64,000 nt of DNA from Gammaproteobacteria bacterium. Its GTDB lineage: Bacteria; Pseudomonadota; Gammaproteobacteria; Steroidobacterales; Rariloculaceae. The position numbers and the translations under genes were made by a program. The notes beneath the pieces were generated by a model. That model saw nothing but the letters and a program-made list of their open reading frames with translations. It did no database searches and was not told the DNA's origin. Below are positions 52,309 through 62,033 of this stretch, piece by piece (position 1 is the first letter of the stretch; each line of letters opens with the position of its first letter). The stretch is taken from the NCBI GenBank assembly GCA_022826245.1, contig JAJDVG010000008.1, positions 62,001-126,000 on the forward strand, given 5' to 3'.

Positions 52309-53624
52309 GAGTTGCTCGCTCCCTGATTGACGATCTCGAGCCGTGTGAACATCCGCGACCGCGCATGTTCGAGATCAGCCCGGATCTCGGCGGCGGATGC
52401 ATGTACATAGTCAAGTGCGATCTGAGCCGCAGGCGGTAACGTCGTATCGGCTCGCCAAAGGACCGAAATCGGCAAGTCGGCATCGGCTTGCGAACCGAGT
52501 GACAGGTGCAAATCGAGTGTCGTGAGTTGTCCGAATTCCGGTGCGTTGTAGAACTCGGCCACGGTCGACAGAGCGATCCAGTCCTCCTCGAGCAGCAGGC
52601 CTCTGATCAGGGAAAACGAGTTCGACTCGACCAGTTGTTGCGGCTCGTCGAGTCCGCGCTCGGCGAGGATGTCCCGGAAAATTTTTCTGCCCATGCTGCG
52701 TGGAACACCGACAACCCAACCATAGCCGGCAACGGCGTCGGCGAGGTTCGGCCGGACCGTTTTTGCAAGCGGGTGGGTCTTTCGGGCAATGGCGATGAAG
52801 TGATCCACCACCAGCGGCGCCATCGACAACCCGGATTCCTGGGACTTTGGCTTGAACGGCCCGACGACGAAATCAAGATCGCCGCAAAGCGCGGCGCGCA
52901 GCAGATTCGGCCCCGGCGCGTCCAGTACGCGTACGTTGATTGTCGGGTGATCCGAAATGAGCTTGTTGATGGCATGAGGCAGGAGGTATTCGCGCGCCCT
53001 GGGCAAGACTCCGATCCGGACCTTGCCGCGCGGGCCGAATTGAAGGCTCGCGATCTCTTCGATCGCGAAACGAACTTCAGCGCGGACCAGCTTGAGCGCC
53101 TTGGCAAGCTCGTGCGCGAACGGAGTCGGGACGAGTTCACCATGCCTCGATCTCTCGAAGAGATCTCTCGAGAAGTACTTCTCCAACGCAGAAACAGCAC
53201 CGTAAACCGCGCTGATCGTGACCCGGAGTTCGCGAGCGGCCTGATCCAGATTGCGATGCGCGAAAGCTGCGAGGAACGCGGTTCCCCGCTTGTTGCTGAT
53301 TGGACGCAGTGGGAGGCGAACCGGATCACGCAAGGTACGGTCGATGTCACGGTAGACCCTGAGGGCAATACGAGTTCGCCTGCTCAGTATCCCGCCCGCC
53401 CGCGTCGTCCGGTAGTCGCCGCCAGTGCGCTCGAACAGCGAGGTGCCGAGGACACGCTCGATCGCTTTGATCGATTTGGTTACGGCGGCCGCAGAGCAAC
53501 TCAACTGGTCGGCGACTTCGGCCACATTGTGAAACTCCGCGAGACTGGCGACACGCGACAGATGACGCAGGCTCAAGGCGTTTTCGGAAGCGTCGGGCAA
53601 GTCCTGTCTATGTTCTGCTGTCAT
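52305..53624 (-). CDS. LysR-type regulator with two tandem helix-turn-helix domains
   Basis: 439 residues, about 130 more than a normal LysR protein. A first winged helix at about 17-75 (LSLRHLSRVASLAEFHNVAEV, SCSAAAVTKSIKAIERVLGTSLFERT) is followed by a second at about 109-165 (GTAFLAAFAHRNLDQAARELRV, SAVYGAVSALEKYFSRDLFERS). The substrate-binding domain then starts with GKVRIGVLPRAREYLLP. The gene is divergent from the TonB receptor gene with a 228-bp AT-rich gap and overlaps the A2 gene. It probably controls both sides. Confidence 0.9.
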   Translation of the reverse strand: MTAEHRQDLPDASENALSLRHLSRVASLAEFHNVAEVADQLSCSAAAVTKSIKAIERVLGTSLFERTGGDYRTTRAGGILSRRTRIALRVYRDIDRTLRDPVRLPLRPISNKRGTAFLAAFAHRNLDQAARELRVTISAVYGAVSALEKYFSRDLFERSRHGELVPTPFAHELAKALKLVRAEVRFAIEEIASLQFGPRGKVRIGVLPRAREYLLPHAINKLISDHPTINVRVLDAPGPNLLRAALCGDLDFVVGPFKPKSQESGLSMAPLVVDHFIAIARKTHPLAKTVRPNLADAVAGYGWVVGVPRSMGRKIFRDILAERGLDEPQQLVESNSFSLIRGLLLEEDWIALSTVAEFYNAPEFGQLTTLDLHLSLGSQADADLPISVLWRADTTLPPAAQIALDYVHASAAEIRADLEHARSRMFTRLEIVNQGASNS

Positions 53625-53852
53625 CTACGTGTCTGGGTTGCGCGAAAACCCTCTTCGGTTGTATCCAGCTTTTCTCCGACTGAACTCGAACGTAAACGGC
53701 TTTATTCTTACATTTTCTGATGGCAGACGTTAGGTTCCTTAACTTTTTTTCCGAACAATTGGAGCTTTTTTCCGTGCAAGCGATCCACCGTTTGGCTATA
53801 AGTTGCAGTGACTAACGAACGTACAGTCATCACGCTCTTCGGGGACAGTGTC

Positions 53853-56417
53853 ATGAAACTACGCCTGCTAAGCGTTTCCATTGCGACATCCATATCGGCG
53901 CCTCTATACGCACCGCTTGTGTTTGGACAGGCGGGCGCCCTCGAAGAAATCGTCGTCACGGCACAGCGTCGTGAGGAAGACCTGCAGTCGGTTCCAGTCG
54001 CGATCACGGCGTTCTCGGCCGATACACTGAATCGCCTTGGGATCTCCGATCCCCAGGCCATGGCCGATTTCGTACCGAACATGAGCATCGGCGACGGCAC
54101 CGGCCGCGCCAACGTCGGCGCCCAGTTCTCGATCCGCGGCATCAACGAGGCGCGAATCAGTCCGGTGCTCGATCCCGCCGTCGGCGTCTACATCGACGAC
54201 GTGTATTACGGCCGTCCATTCACCAACTTTCTGCGACTCCTCGACGTCGAGCGCGTCGAGGTGTTGCGCGGGCCGCAGGGAACGCTCTTCGGCAAGAACT
54301 CGACCGGTGGCGCGATCCGCTACGTGACCGTAAAACCGGATATCGACGGCGGCGTTTCCGGCAATGTGATGGTGGGTCTCGGCGACTACGACCGGGCAAA
54401 CGTTCAGGCAGCCGTCAACGTGCCGCTCGGCGACAATGCCGCCGCGCGCTTCGCCTACTCGCATCTGGAACGCGACGGTTACCTGGAGCGCCTGTCCGAC
54501 GGCGTGGGGCTTGGCGCCGACAATACGGATTACTTCTCCGTACAGTTCCGGTTCCAGCCGTCCGATGAGCTGACGATCGACATCAACATCAACCGCAGCG
54601 AATCGGAATCCAATGGCGGCGCATCGAAATTGATCGATTACTTCGGTTTCAACGGCGGCTGGGATGATCCGGCAACTCCCCGGATCGAGGGCGACTCCTC
54701 GGCGCCGATCTTTACCGGCGGTATCTCGAATCTGGTCGCCTATCAAACCATCTTTCCGGCAGGCACGCCCGAGCATTACGCGCCATCGATTCCCGACAGC
54801 CTTTACCACGTTGCCGGCACCGGCCCCATCGGCTATACCACGGCCGAGAGCACCGGCGTCACGCTCGACATTGCCTACGACATATCCGACCGGCTGACGT
54901 TGCGCTCGATCACCGGTTGGCGCGACATGGACACATTCGAGCAACGCGAGTCGGACGAAAGCGCGTACGCCGAATCGTTCTTCGACGGCGGGACGAACAA
55001 CTTCAGCGACTTCTGGTCGCAGGAGTTTCAGATCAATGGCGTCTCGGCAAGCGACCGGATCAACTGGGTCGCGGGGCTCTACGTTTCGTCCGAGGAGCCC
55101 GGCCTGAGGCTGACGTCAAACAAGGATTACCGATGGGCGGGCGGATTCCAGTGGGGGGCGCTCGAACATCTCACGAACGCACAGCAGGAAACCGACAGCA
55201 CCGGCATATTCGCCCAGGTGGACTGGCAGTTCAGCGAGAATTTCACCCTGACGCTCGGCACGCGTTGGACCGAAGACGACAAGTCATACGCGGCGTACAA
55301 CCTCGGCGTCTTCGACGCCGAACTCGATCGGCGGCTGTTCGAGATTCACGCGATCGACCCGAACGGCCCCGACAACAACTCGAACTATCGGGATATCGAC
55401 CGGCGGGGAGGGCGAAACGTACTGTATATCAACCCGGACGGCGACAGGTACGGCGGCTGTACCGCCGCGAATCCATGCTTCCTCGATGCCAACGAGAACA
55501 TCGTGCCGTCGGCCGCTGCGGCCACGCTTTCCGGCGCGGATACGTTCGAGTCGGTGACGCCGCGCGTCGCGCTCGAATGGCAGTCGACGGATGTCGTGAT
55601 GCTGTATGCCGCAGCTTCAAAGGGCTTCAAGTCCGGTGGCACGAACGATCAGCCGGACGATATCGATACACCGTTTCAGCCCGAGGAGGTCTGGAACTAC
55701 GAGATCGGCACGCGCATCGAGTCCGCAAGCGGCCGCCTGCGCGCAAACGTCACGTACTTCCAGATGGACTACGAGGACAAGCAGCTTACCGTGACCGCCG
55801 ACACGAGATGCGCCAGGCGCTGTACGATCAACGTCGGCTCAGCCGAGATATCGGGCGTCGAGTTCGAGCTTCAGGCGCTTCTGACCGACTCGCTCCAGTT
55901 CAATCTCGGCGTCGGCACGCTGGATGCCAAGTGGGATGAAATCCTGAATCTCACCTCCGGGGTCGAATTCGACTCCAACTTCAGCCGCGCCCCGGATCTT
56001 GGCTACAACTTCGGCCTCTCCAACACCTGGGACCTGAACTCCGGCGCCAGCATCAGGGCATCGATCGACTATGCCTACAAGGACGAGCAGGACTCGAGCG
56101 GGCAGGATTCGACGACACTCAGAATCCCGGAATACGATCTGCTTACCCTGCGCGTCGGCTACACGCCGGCGGATGGCGCGTGGAACGCATCTTTGTACTG
56201 CAGCAACTGCGCCGACGAGGAGTACATTACCGGTGGTGCGGCGTGGGCGGGAGGCACATCGAACACGGTGTTCCCGTACAAGCCCGACAACCATCCGGCG
56301 TACGTGTTCACCGGCATACGGGCACTGGACCCCAGGGGAAACGCGCCGCCTGCGATCACGCTGGTAAACGTCGGCATGCCGCGTCAGATCGGCGTCGACT
56401 TCAGGTACCGTTTCTAG
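53853..56417 (+). CDS. TonB-dependent outer-membrane receptor
   Basis: 854 residues from ATG 53853 (GGGGA upstream; ATG at 53808 is less likely). Signal peptide ends near PLVFGQAG, then LEEIVVTAQRREEDLQSVP. Plug residues include FSIRGINEAR, RVEVLRGPQGTLFGKNSTGG. The barrel ends in GVDFRYRF with the terminal Phe. A Cys pair (RCARRCTI) and YCSNCADEEY are unusual for a barrel. First gene of the rightward operon, with exported enzymes directly behind it, so uptake of their substrate or product is likely. Confidence 0.92.
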   Translation: MKLRLLSVSIATSISAPLYAPLVFGQAGALEEIVVTAQRREEDLQSVPVAITAFSADTLNRLGISDPQAMADFVPNMSIGDGTGRANVGAQFSIRGINEARISPVLDPAVGVYIDDVYYGRPFTNFLRLLDVERVEVLRGPQGTLFGKNSTGGAIRYVTVKPDIDGGVSGNVMVGLGDYDRANVQAAVNVPLGDNAAARFAYSHLERDGYLERLSDGVGLGADNTDYFSVQFRFQPSDELTIDININRSESESNGGASKLIDYFGFNGGWDDPATPRIEGDSSAPIFTGGISNLVAYQTIFPAGTPEHYAPSIPDSLYHVAGTGPIGYTTAESTGVTLDIAYDISDRLTLRSITGWRDMDTFEQRESDESAYAESFFDGGTNNFSDFWSQEFQINGVSASDRINWVAGLYVSSEEPGLRLTSNKDYRWAGGFQWGALEHLTNAQQETDSTGIFAQVDWQFSENFTLTLGTRWTEDDKSYAAYNLGVFDAELDRRLFEIHAIDPNGPDNNSNYRDIDRRGGRNVLYINPDGDRYGGCTAANPCFLDANENIVPSAAAATLSGADTFESVTPRVALEWQSTDVVMLYAAASKGFKSGGTNDQPDDIDTPFQPEEVWNYEIGTRIESASGRLRANVTYFQMDYEDKQLTVTADTRCARRCTINVGSAEISGVEFELQALLTDSLQFNLGVGTLDAKWDEILNLTSGVEFDSNFSRAPDLGYNFGLSNTWDLNSGASIRASIDYAYKDEQDSSGQDSTTLRIPEYDLLTLRVGYTPADGAWNASLYCSNCADEEYITGGAAWAGGTSNTVFPYKPDNHPAYVFTGIRALDPRGNAPPAITLVNVGMPRQIGVDFRYRF

Positions 56418-56432
56418 CGCCCGGAGAAGACC

Positions 56433-57248
56433 ATGGATCGGCGCACGTTCATGAACCGGGCCGCAGTGGCGGCCGCAGCCACTTTTACGGCCGACATGAC
56501 ACTCAGTCAACGCGCCGAAGCGTTCGAAGGCGTCATGATCGATGGCCTGGCGCGACACATCGAGAGACCGTTCCTGTGTGAACCCGATGAGCCACGCTCG
56601 ATGGCGCCGCCCGGATCGAACACGCCCGGAGGAGCGCCGACGTCGAAATTCATGGCCGGCATGGACGATCCGCGACTGCCCCGAGTGCCGGAGAGACCGA
56701 CGCTGCTGGACTTCTTTCGCCACCGGATGGCCAATCCCGCCCACTTGTTGCAGAGCGCCAATCTCGCCATGCAGCAGGGCATGGACGACAAGGTCATCCT
56801 GGCCTGCCTCCTTCACGATATTTCCGTCGAAGCGTTCATTCGGATGGACCACGGGTTCTATGCCGCTCAACTCATCGCGCCGTACGTCGACGAAGAGGTT
56901 GCCTGGGCCGTGCAAAAACACCAGGCCTTGCGTTTTTTCGCTGATGAATCCGTAGGTTACGACTATCCCGCGAGCTATCGCGCATGGTTCGGGGATGACT
57001 ATGAAGTCGAACCCTGGGTACGGGCCGAGTACGAAGAGGCGCGCAATCACCGCTGGTATATGACGTCGCGTCTGATCACGATCAATGACCTGTACGCGTT
57101 CGACCCGAACGTTACCGACCTCTCGATCGATCAGTTCGAGGATGTCGTCGGCCGAAACTTCAGACAGCCACGCGAAGGACTCGGATTTGACGGATCGTCG
57201 GTCGCGCACATGTGGCGCACGATGATCTGGCCGCACAGCTTCCTCTAG
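56433..57248 (+). CDS. Tat-exported HD-domain protein
   Basis: 271 residues with a twin-arginine leader (MDRRTFMNRAAVAAAATF). The HD core shows HLLQSANLAM (first His), ACLLHDIS (H128, D129), DHGFYAAQLIAPYV and VQKHQ, a metal-site pattern like that of HD phosphohydrolases and the PhnZ-like oxygenases. An exported HD protein is uncommon. The gene is 15 bp after the TonB receptor and 9 bp before the thiamine-diphosphate enzyme. Either hydrolase or metal oxygenase is possible. Confidence 0.85.
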   Translation: MDRRTFMNRAAVAAAATFTADMTLSQRAEAFEGVMIDGLARHIERPFLCEPDEPRSMAPPGSNTPGGAPTSKFMAGMDDPRLPRVPERPTLLDFFRHRMANPAHLLQSANLAMQQGMDDKVILACLLHDISVEAFIRMDHGFYAAQLIAPYVDEEVAWAVQKHQALRFFADESVGYDYPASYRAWFGDDYEVEPWVRAEYEEARNHRWYMTSRLITINDLYAFDPNVTDLSIDQFEDVVGRNFRQPREGLGFDGSSVAHMWRTMIWPHSFL

Positions 57249-57257
57249 ACGTCGTAG

Positions 57258-59174
57258 ATGGCCACTCGAAAGCGAAAGCCCGGTACAAGACCGCGACTTA
57301 GTCGGCGCGGTTTCCTTGGCGGCGGAATTGGCGCGGCGGCCGCATTGACGGCACGCGCCGGCGAGGCACAGGACGAAACACCCACGCCGAGCGAGGTCGC
57401 GCCACCCAGTGCAGCCCAGCTTGAACGCGACGCAGGTCCCTCGCAGCCACCACAGGCCGTCGAACGAGCGGTCGAGCGGCCGGGCTCCGACCTGATGGTG
57501 CAGGTTCTGAAGGAACTCGGTATCGAATACGTCGCTGCGAACCCGGCATCGAGCTTTGAAGGGCTTCAGGAATCCATCGTCAACTACGGCAGCCCGCCGA
57601 ATACCTGGCCCGAGCTTATTACCGCACTCCACGAAGAGTCGGCGATCGACATGGCGGCCGGGTATGCGAAAGCCGAGGGCGTGCCGATCGCAACCATGCT
57701 GCACGGTACGATCGGCACGCAACATGCGTCGATGGCGATTTACCAGGCCTATCGGAGCCAGACGCCGATCGTGATCCTGATCGGCCGCGACGACACTTTC
57801 TTTCGCCAGGAACAGACGGCCAACGACATCGCCGGCCTCGTACGACCCTTTACAAAGTGGGATGCATTGCCGAGGACCCTTGATGAGTCTCTTCTTGCGA
57901 TCCAGCAGGCCTACAACGAAGCGATTACGCCGCCCCGCGGACCCGCGGTCGTCGTCGTCGATGCGGAGCTTCAATACCGGGAAGCCGGCACGCTGGACGT
58001 GCCCGCCTACCGGGCGCCGACGTATCCGACGATCGGCGAGCAGGAAGCCGGTCGCATCGCCGCGGCGCTCCTGCAGGCCGGCAACCCGCACCTTCGGGTG
58101 GGGCGATTGCGCACTCCGGACGGCATCGCCGCGGCAATCGAACTCGCGGAACTCGTCGGCGCCTCGGTCACCACGAGCGCCCGGCAAGGCCCGATGAGTT
58201 TTCCACAGTCCCACCCGCTCACCGGAGCGGGCGCCAACTCCGAACACGACTTTGTGCTCGGACTCGAGGCGCCGGGACGAGACACCGCGATCAACGGACC
58301 CGGGCTGCGAACCGCTTCCGACGCTCGCGACGTCGCGGGCATCGGCTTCGGTTTCATCCGCCGGGAACCGGATATCCGGCCGCGCGGCGCGCGTCCTCCA
58401 GGGCGCAATGACCTGGTCGCCGACGCCCAGGCGAGCCTGCCATTGATCATCGCCGAAGTTCGCGCACGGTTGTCGCGCGACGGACAAACCCGGATTGCGG
58501 CACGCTCGCAGCAGCACGCGCGCGCCAACCGCGACAACCGAATCAACGAGCTACGCGCGGCGCTCGAGGCCAGACGCAGCGGCTGGGCCAGCAGCCCGAT
58601 CAGCCTCGCGCGCGTCTACGCCGAGCTTTGGCCACACATCAGCGAAGAAGACTGGTGCCTGTCCTCGCCCACGATATTTTCCGGCCGCCACCACGCGGCA
58701 CTCTGGGTACACGACAGGCCATACAGTTATCTCGGAGTTCATGGCGCGGGCGGCATCGGCTACGGGATTGGCGCCTCCGCGGGCGCCGCGCTCGCCGCGA
58801 AGCATCGCGACCGAATCGTGGTCAATATTCAGTGCGACGGCGATCTGAACTACGCGCCTGGCTCGCTCTGGACGGCGGCTCACCATGAGCTCCCGCTGCT
58901 CACGATCATGCACAACAACCGCGGATACCACCAGGAGGTCATGTATCTGCACTACATGGCCGGCGTTCGGGGTCGCGGAACGGATCGAATGCACATCGGC
59001 ACGACATTGAGAAGGCCCGATATCAGCTACCGGGCGATGGCTGACGCCTATGGAGTCGAGGCAGAAGGCCCGATCAGCGATCCCGAGGAACTGTCGGACG
59101 CGTTTGAACGAGGTGTCGCCGCAGTCAAGGGCGGTCGGCCCTACCTGATCGACGTACTCACGCAACCGAGGTAA
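57258..59174 (+). CDS. Tat-exported thiamine-diphosphate enzyme
   Basis: 638 residues. It starts with a twin-arginine leader (LSRRGFLGGGIGAAAALTAR), then a linker and the acetolactate synthase-like fold. The activating Glu is in TALHEESAIDMAAGYAKAEG, and the ThDP/Mg motif is VNIQCDGDLNYAPGSLWTAA ... NNRGYH. IGRDDTFFRQEQTANDIAG is in the first domain. All catalytic landmarks are present, so it is expected to be active. Export of this family by Tat (folded with cofactor) is rare. It is 8 bp before a cytochrome c gene, suggesting an oxidative reaction with electrons passed to the respiratory chain. Confidence 0.9.
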   Translation: MATRKRKPGTRPRLSRRGFLGGGIGAAAALTARAGEAQDETPTPSEVAPPSAAQLERDAGPSQPPQAVERAVERPGSDLMVQVLKELGIEYVAANPASSFEGLQESIVNYGSPPNTWPELITALHEESAIDMAAGYAKAEGVPIATMLHGTIGTQHASMAIYQAYRSQTPIVILIGRDDTFFRQEQTANDIAGLVRPFTKWDALPRTLDESLLAIQQAYNEAITPPRGPAVVVVDAELQYREAGTLDVPAYRAPTYPTIGEQEAGRIAAALLQAGNPHLRVGRLRTPDGIAAAIELAELVGASVTTSARQGPMSFPQSHPLTGAGANSEHDFVLGLEAPGRDTAINGPGLRTASDARDVAGIGFGFIRREPDIRPRGARPPGRNDLVADAQASLPLIIAEVRARLSRDGQTRIAARSQQHARANRDNRINELRAALEARRSGWASSPISLARVYAELWPHISEEDWCLSSPTIFSGRHHAALWVHDRPYSYLGVHGAGGIGYGIGASAGAALAAKHRDRIVVNIQCDGDLNYAPGSLWTAAHHELPLLTIMHNNRGYHQEVMYLHYMAGVRGRGTDRMHIGTTLRRPDISYRAMADAYGVEAEGPISDPEELSDAFERGVAAVKGGRPYLIDVLTQPR

Positions 59175-59182
59175 GCAGAGCA

Positions 59183-59611
59183 ATGCACCGATCAGTCACG
59201 GGATCGCTGACTGCCGTCGTGTTGTTGTGCGCGGCGACGTTCGCGTTCGCGGACGGGGATCCGCAGCGTGGGGAGGAGCTGTACCTCGCCCACGGCTGCT
59301 ACGCCTGCCACGGTTACGACGGCATCGGCCGCCGACCGCTCGCCAATGACGCGAGCCCATACATGGCCGACGAGACGGTCTTTATCACTTATATTAGACT
59401 CGGTGGCGATTCGAACCCGTCGCTGCCGTCCAACGCCATGCCGAGCTACAGCAGCGATGTCATCAACGACAACGACGGTTCGGACCTGTTTGCCTACGTC
59501 AAGACGCTGGTGGACGATCCACCGGAGCTGCAGGACATCCGGGTCTTCACGCAAATCCTCGAGCGTGCTCGGCAAGCCGGCGACGCGCCCTCGGAGGATG
59601 ATCGCGACTAG
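59183..59611 (+). CDS. Cytochrome c, single haem
   Basis: 142 residues with a signal peptide ending near FAFADGD. GEELYLAHGCYACHGYDG holds the CxxCH haem site; the distal Met is probably in SNAMPSYSSDVI. About 100 mature residues, class I size. It directly follows the thiamine-diphosphate enzyme gene and is the likely electron acceptor of that enzyme or of the PQQ-type dehydrogenase downstream. A 224-bp gap follows, with no feature recognised. Confidence 0.9.
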   Translation: MHRSVTGSLTAVVLLCAATFAFADGDPQRGEELYLAHGCYACHGYDGIGRRPLANDASPYMADETVFITYIRLGGDSNPSLPSNAMPSYSSDVINDNDGSDLFAYVKTLVDDPPELQDIRVFTQILERARQAGDAPSEDDRD

Positions 59612-59835
59612 CGTCCCCTGGCAAGGGGTCCGACCACGGGCTCGCCGGTCGGGCTCGGCCACAGGCTCAGCGTTGCTGCATCGCACATAAGCTTGTTCGA
59701 CTGATCGATCAGCCTCCTCGTCCCGAAGACACGTAACTCTAACGAAACGGGAACCGCGCGCCTTGACGCCGGCGCGGCGCCGGGCCTATGTTGGTTCGCA
59801 TCGCAACAAGCTGTGAGATTGGGTCGGGGGGAGAC

Positions 59836-61128
59836 ATGCCGTCGTATCGAACAGCCCCGGTGCTGGCCGCGCTTTTCGCGGCCGCAACCGCGGCATCAGC
59901 CCAGCAGGCAACCGCCCAGCAGGCGCAGTCCGACGTCCCGGACGCCACCTGGATATTCGACACGTACACGCCCGGCGTCTGCACGCCGACCGGCGCACCG
60001 CACGGCGGCTGTCCGGCCGGCGAACTCGTCCGCATTCGCGTCGTCACAATCGCTTACGGTCTCGTGCGTCCATGGCACCTGAGTTTTCTGCCCGGAGGCA
60101 CGGACATGCTCGTGACCGAGCTGCCGGGCGCCCTGCGCATCATCCGCGACGGGCAACTCGATCCGGAGCCGATCGCCGGCTGGCCGGACGAATCCCTCGG
60201 ATCGCAAAGCCTGAACTCGGTCGTGCTGCACCCGGAGTACGAAGAGAACGGCCTGCTGTTCCTGTCCTATGTGAAACGGGCCGCCAGCGGCGACACGACG
60301 GTCGCGCTCGCCCGCGCTCACTTCGACGGCGAAGAGCTTTCGGGAGTCGAGGAAATCTTCGTCGCCGATGCCTGGGGCACGGGGGCGACGGCAGGACGCG
60401 CCGAAGCCGGCCCCGACGGCATGATCTACCTCACCGTCGGCGACCGCGACGCAGGCAATCTGACCGACGACCCGAGCTACCGCCTGCTCGCGCAGAGCCT
60501 GCAGAGCCATGTCGGCAAGGTGCTGAGGCTGCGCGACGACGGCAGCGCCCCGGACGACAATCCCTTCGCCGGGCGCGACGACGCGAAAGCGGAGATCTAC
60601 ACCTACGGCCACCGCAACGCGCAGGGGCTCGCCTGGCATCCCGAGACGGGCGAAATGTGGGCGAACGAGATCGGTCCCCTGGCCGGCGACGAACTCAATC
60701 GCCTGACTCCGGGCAGCAACTACGGCTGGCCGCTGGTTTCGCTCGGCAAGATCTACACCGGCAACCTCGCCTCGGAGCAGTCCTGGTACCGTCCCGGCAT
60801 GGAGATGCCGGTGATGTTCTGGGTGCCGGCGATCAGCCCATCGAGCCTGATGATCTACGACGGCGACCAGTTCCCGCTCTGGCAGGGGCATTTCTTCATC
60901 GGCGCGCTGAGCGGACAGCAGCTTCAGCGCGCGTCGTTCGACCAGCCGCTGCAGTCGGAACGGCGCGACCCGATGCTCGTTGAACTCGATGCGCGGATAC
61001 GCGACGTGCGGCAGGGACCGGACGACAACATCTACCTCGCCGTGTCACGCGACCAGCAGGGCGGACCCGGCAGTGCGAGAAACACGCCGAACGGGTCGAT
61101 CCTGCGCATCGAGCCCGCCGACGAATAA
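59836..61128 (+). CDS. PQQ-dependent sugar dehydrogenase-type beta-propeller
   Basis: 430 residues from ATG 59836 (GGGGGGAGAC upstream), signal peptide ending near ASAQQA. The Gdh/sorbosone dehydrogenase pattern is clear: LVRPWHLSFLPGGTDMLVTE, SLNSVVLHPEYEENGLLFLSY, RAEAGPDGMIYLTVGDRD, KVLRLRDDGSAP, EIYTYGHRNAQGLAWHPETG and LTPGSNYGWPL. It would oxidise a sugar or related aldose in the periplasm. It is followed after 16 bp by a WDGDTLV-domain protein. Confidence 0.9.
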   Translation: MPSYRTAPVLAALFAAATAASAQQATAQQAQSDVPDATWIFDTYTPGVCTPTGAPHGGCPAGELVRIRVVTIAYGLVRPWHLSFLPGGTDMLVTELPGALRIIRDGQLDPEPIAGWPDESLGSQSLNSVVLHPEYEENGLLFLSYVKRAASGDTTVALARAHFDGEELSGVEEIFVADAWGTGATAGRAEAGPDGMIYLTVGDRDAGNLTDDPSYRLLAQSLQSHVGKVLRLRDDGSAPDDNPFAGRDDAKAEIYTYGHRNAQGLAWHPETGEMWANEIGPLAGDELNRLTPGSNYGWPLVSLGKIYTGNLASEQSWYRPGMEMPVMFWVPAISPSSLMIYDGDQFPLWQGHFFIGALSGQQLQRASFDQPLQSERRDPMLVELDARIRDVRQGPDDNIYLAVSRDQQGGPGSARNTPNGSILRIEPADE

Positions 61129-61144
61129 CGACAAGGGAGACCGC

Positions 61145-61942
61145 ATGCAACCACGACACACCGTTTCGATACTTTGCGCGGCGCTCGTACTCGGCCTCCC
61201 CGCATTGGGCCAGGACCAGGTGGACGACATCCCGCGCCTCTCCGACGGGACCCCCAACTTCAGCGGCGTCTGGCAATCGCTGACGACCGCGAACTGGGAC
61301 ATCCTGAGCCACGGAGCGAGCGCGGGACCGCCCGAGTACGGCGCACTGCTCTCGGTGCCGCCCGGCAGGGGCATCGTCGACGGCGACGAGATTCCGTATC
61401 TGCCCGAAGCGCTGGAGCAGAAGCAGCGCAACTTCGAGTCCCGCTGGACCGAGGATCCCGAAGCCAAGTGCTTCATGCCCGGAACGCCGCGCGCGAACTA
61501 CATGCCCTACCCCTTCCAGATCTTCCATTCCGAAGCCGGCATGCTGTTCGCTTACCAGTTCGCAGGCGCCGCGCGCATCATCAATCTCGACAACCATCAG
61601 CCCTCGGCGATCGATAGCTGGATGGGCTGGTCGAACGGCAGCTTCGAGGGCGACACGCTCGTGGTCGACGTTACGGGCTTCAACGGCCTCGCCTGGCTGG
61701 ACCGCGCGGGCAACCACGCAGGCTTCAGGCTGCGTGTCGTCGAGCGCTACACCTTCGCAGGCCCCGACGCCATCGACTACGAAGCCACGCTCGAGGACCC
61801 GGACACGTTTTCGCGCCCGTGGACGATGCGCTTTCGCCTCTACAGAGTGGCCGAACCCGATGCGCACCTGATGGAGTTCAAATGCGTCGAGTTCACCGAG
61901 GAACTGCTCTACGGAGAGTTTTACAAGCGGGCCGAAGGATGA
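61145..61942 (+). CDS. Secreted protein with the WDGDTLV domain, standalone form
   Basis: 265 residues from ATG 61145 (AAGGGAG upstream), signal peptide to LPALGQDQ. DGTPNFSGVWQSLTTANW, EDPEAKCFMPGTPRANYMPY, SWMGWSNGSFEGDTLVVDVTGF and DYEATLEDPDTFSRPW place it in the same family as 40179-41015 and the C-terminal half of A and B. Here the signature is FEGDTLVVD. Co-transcribed with the PQQ-type gene. Function unknown. Confidence 0.88.
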   Translation: MQPRHTVSILCAALVLGLPALGQDQVDDIPRLSDGTPNFSGVWQSLTTANWDILSHGASAGPPEYGALLSVPPGRGIVDGDEIPYLPEALEQKQRNFESRWTEDPEAKCFMPGTPRANYMPYPFQIFHSEAGMLFAYQFAGAARIINLDNHQPSAIDSWMGWSNGSFEGDTLVVDVTGFNGLAWLDRAGNHAGFRLRVVERYTFAGPDAIDYEATLEDPDTFSRPWTMRFRLYRVAEPDAHLMEFKCVEFTEELLYGEFYKRAEG

Positions 61943-62033
61943 TCGGGAGACACTCGATTCCGGGCTACTGAAATTCCATGGACTGACGTCCGGGTTCGCC
62001 AACACCGGACCAGACAGCAAGGGAGACATTCCC

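Noticed and set aside
55839..58517. An 892-codon open frame on the minus strand
   Set aside because: It runs opposite three well supported genes and has shadow-type composition.
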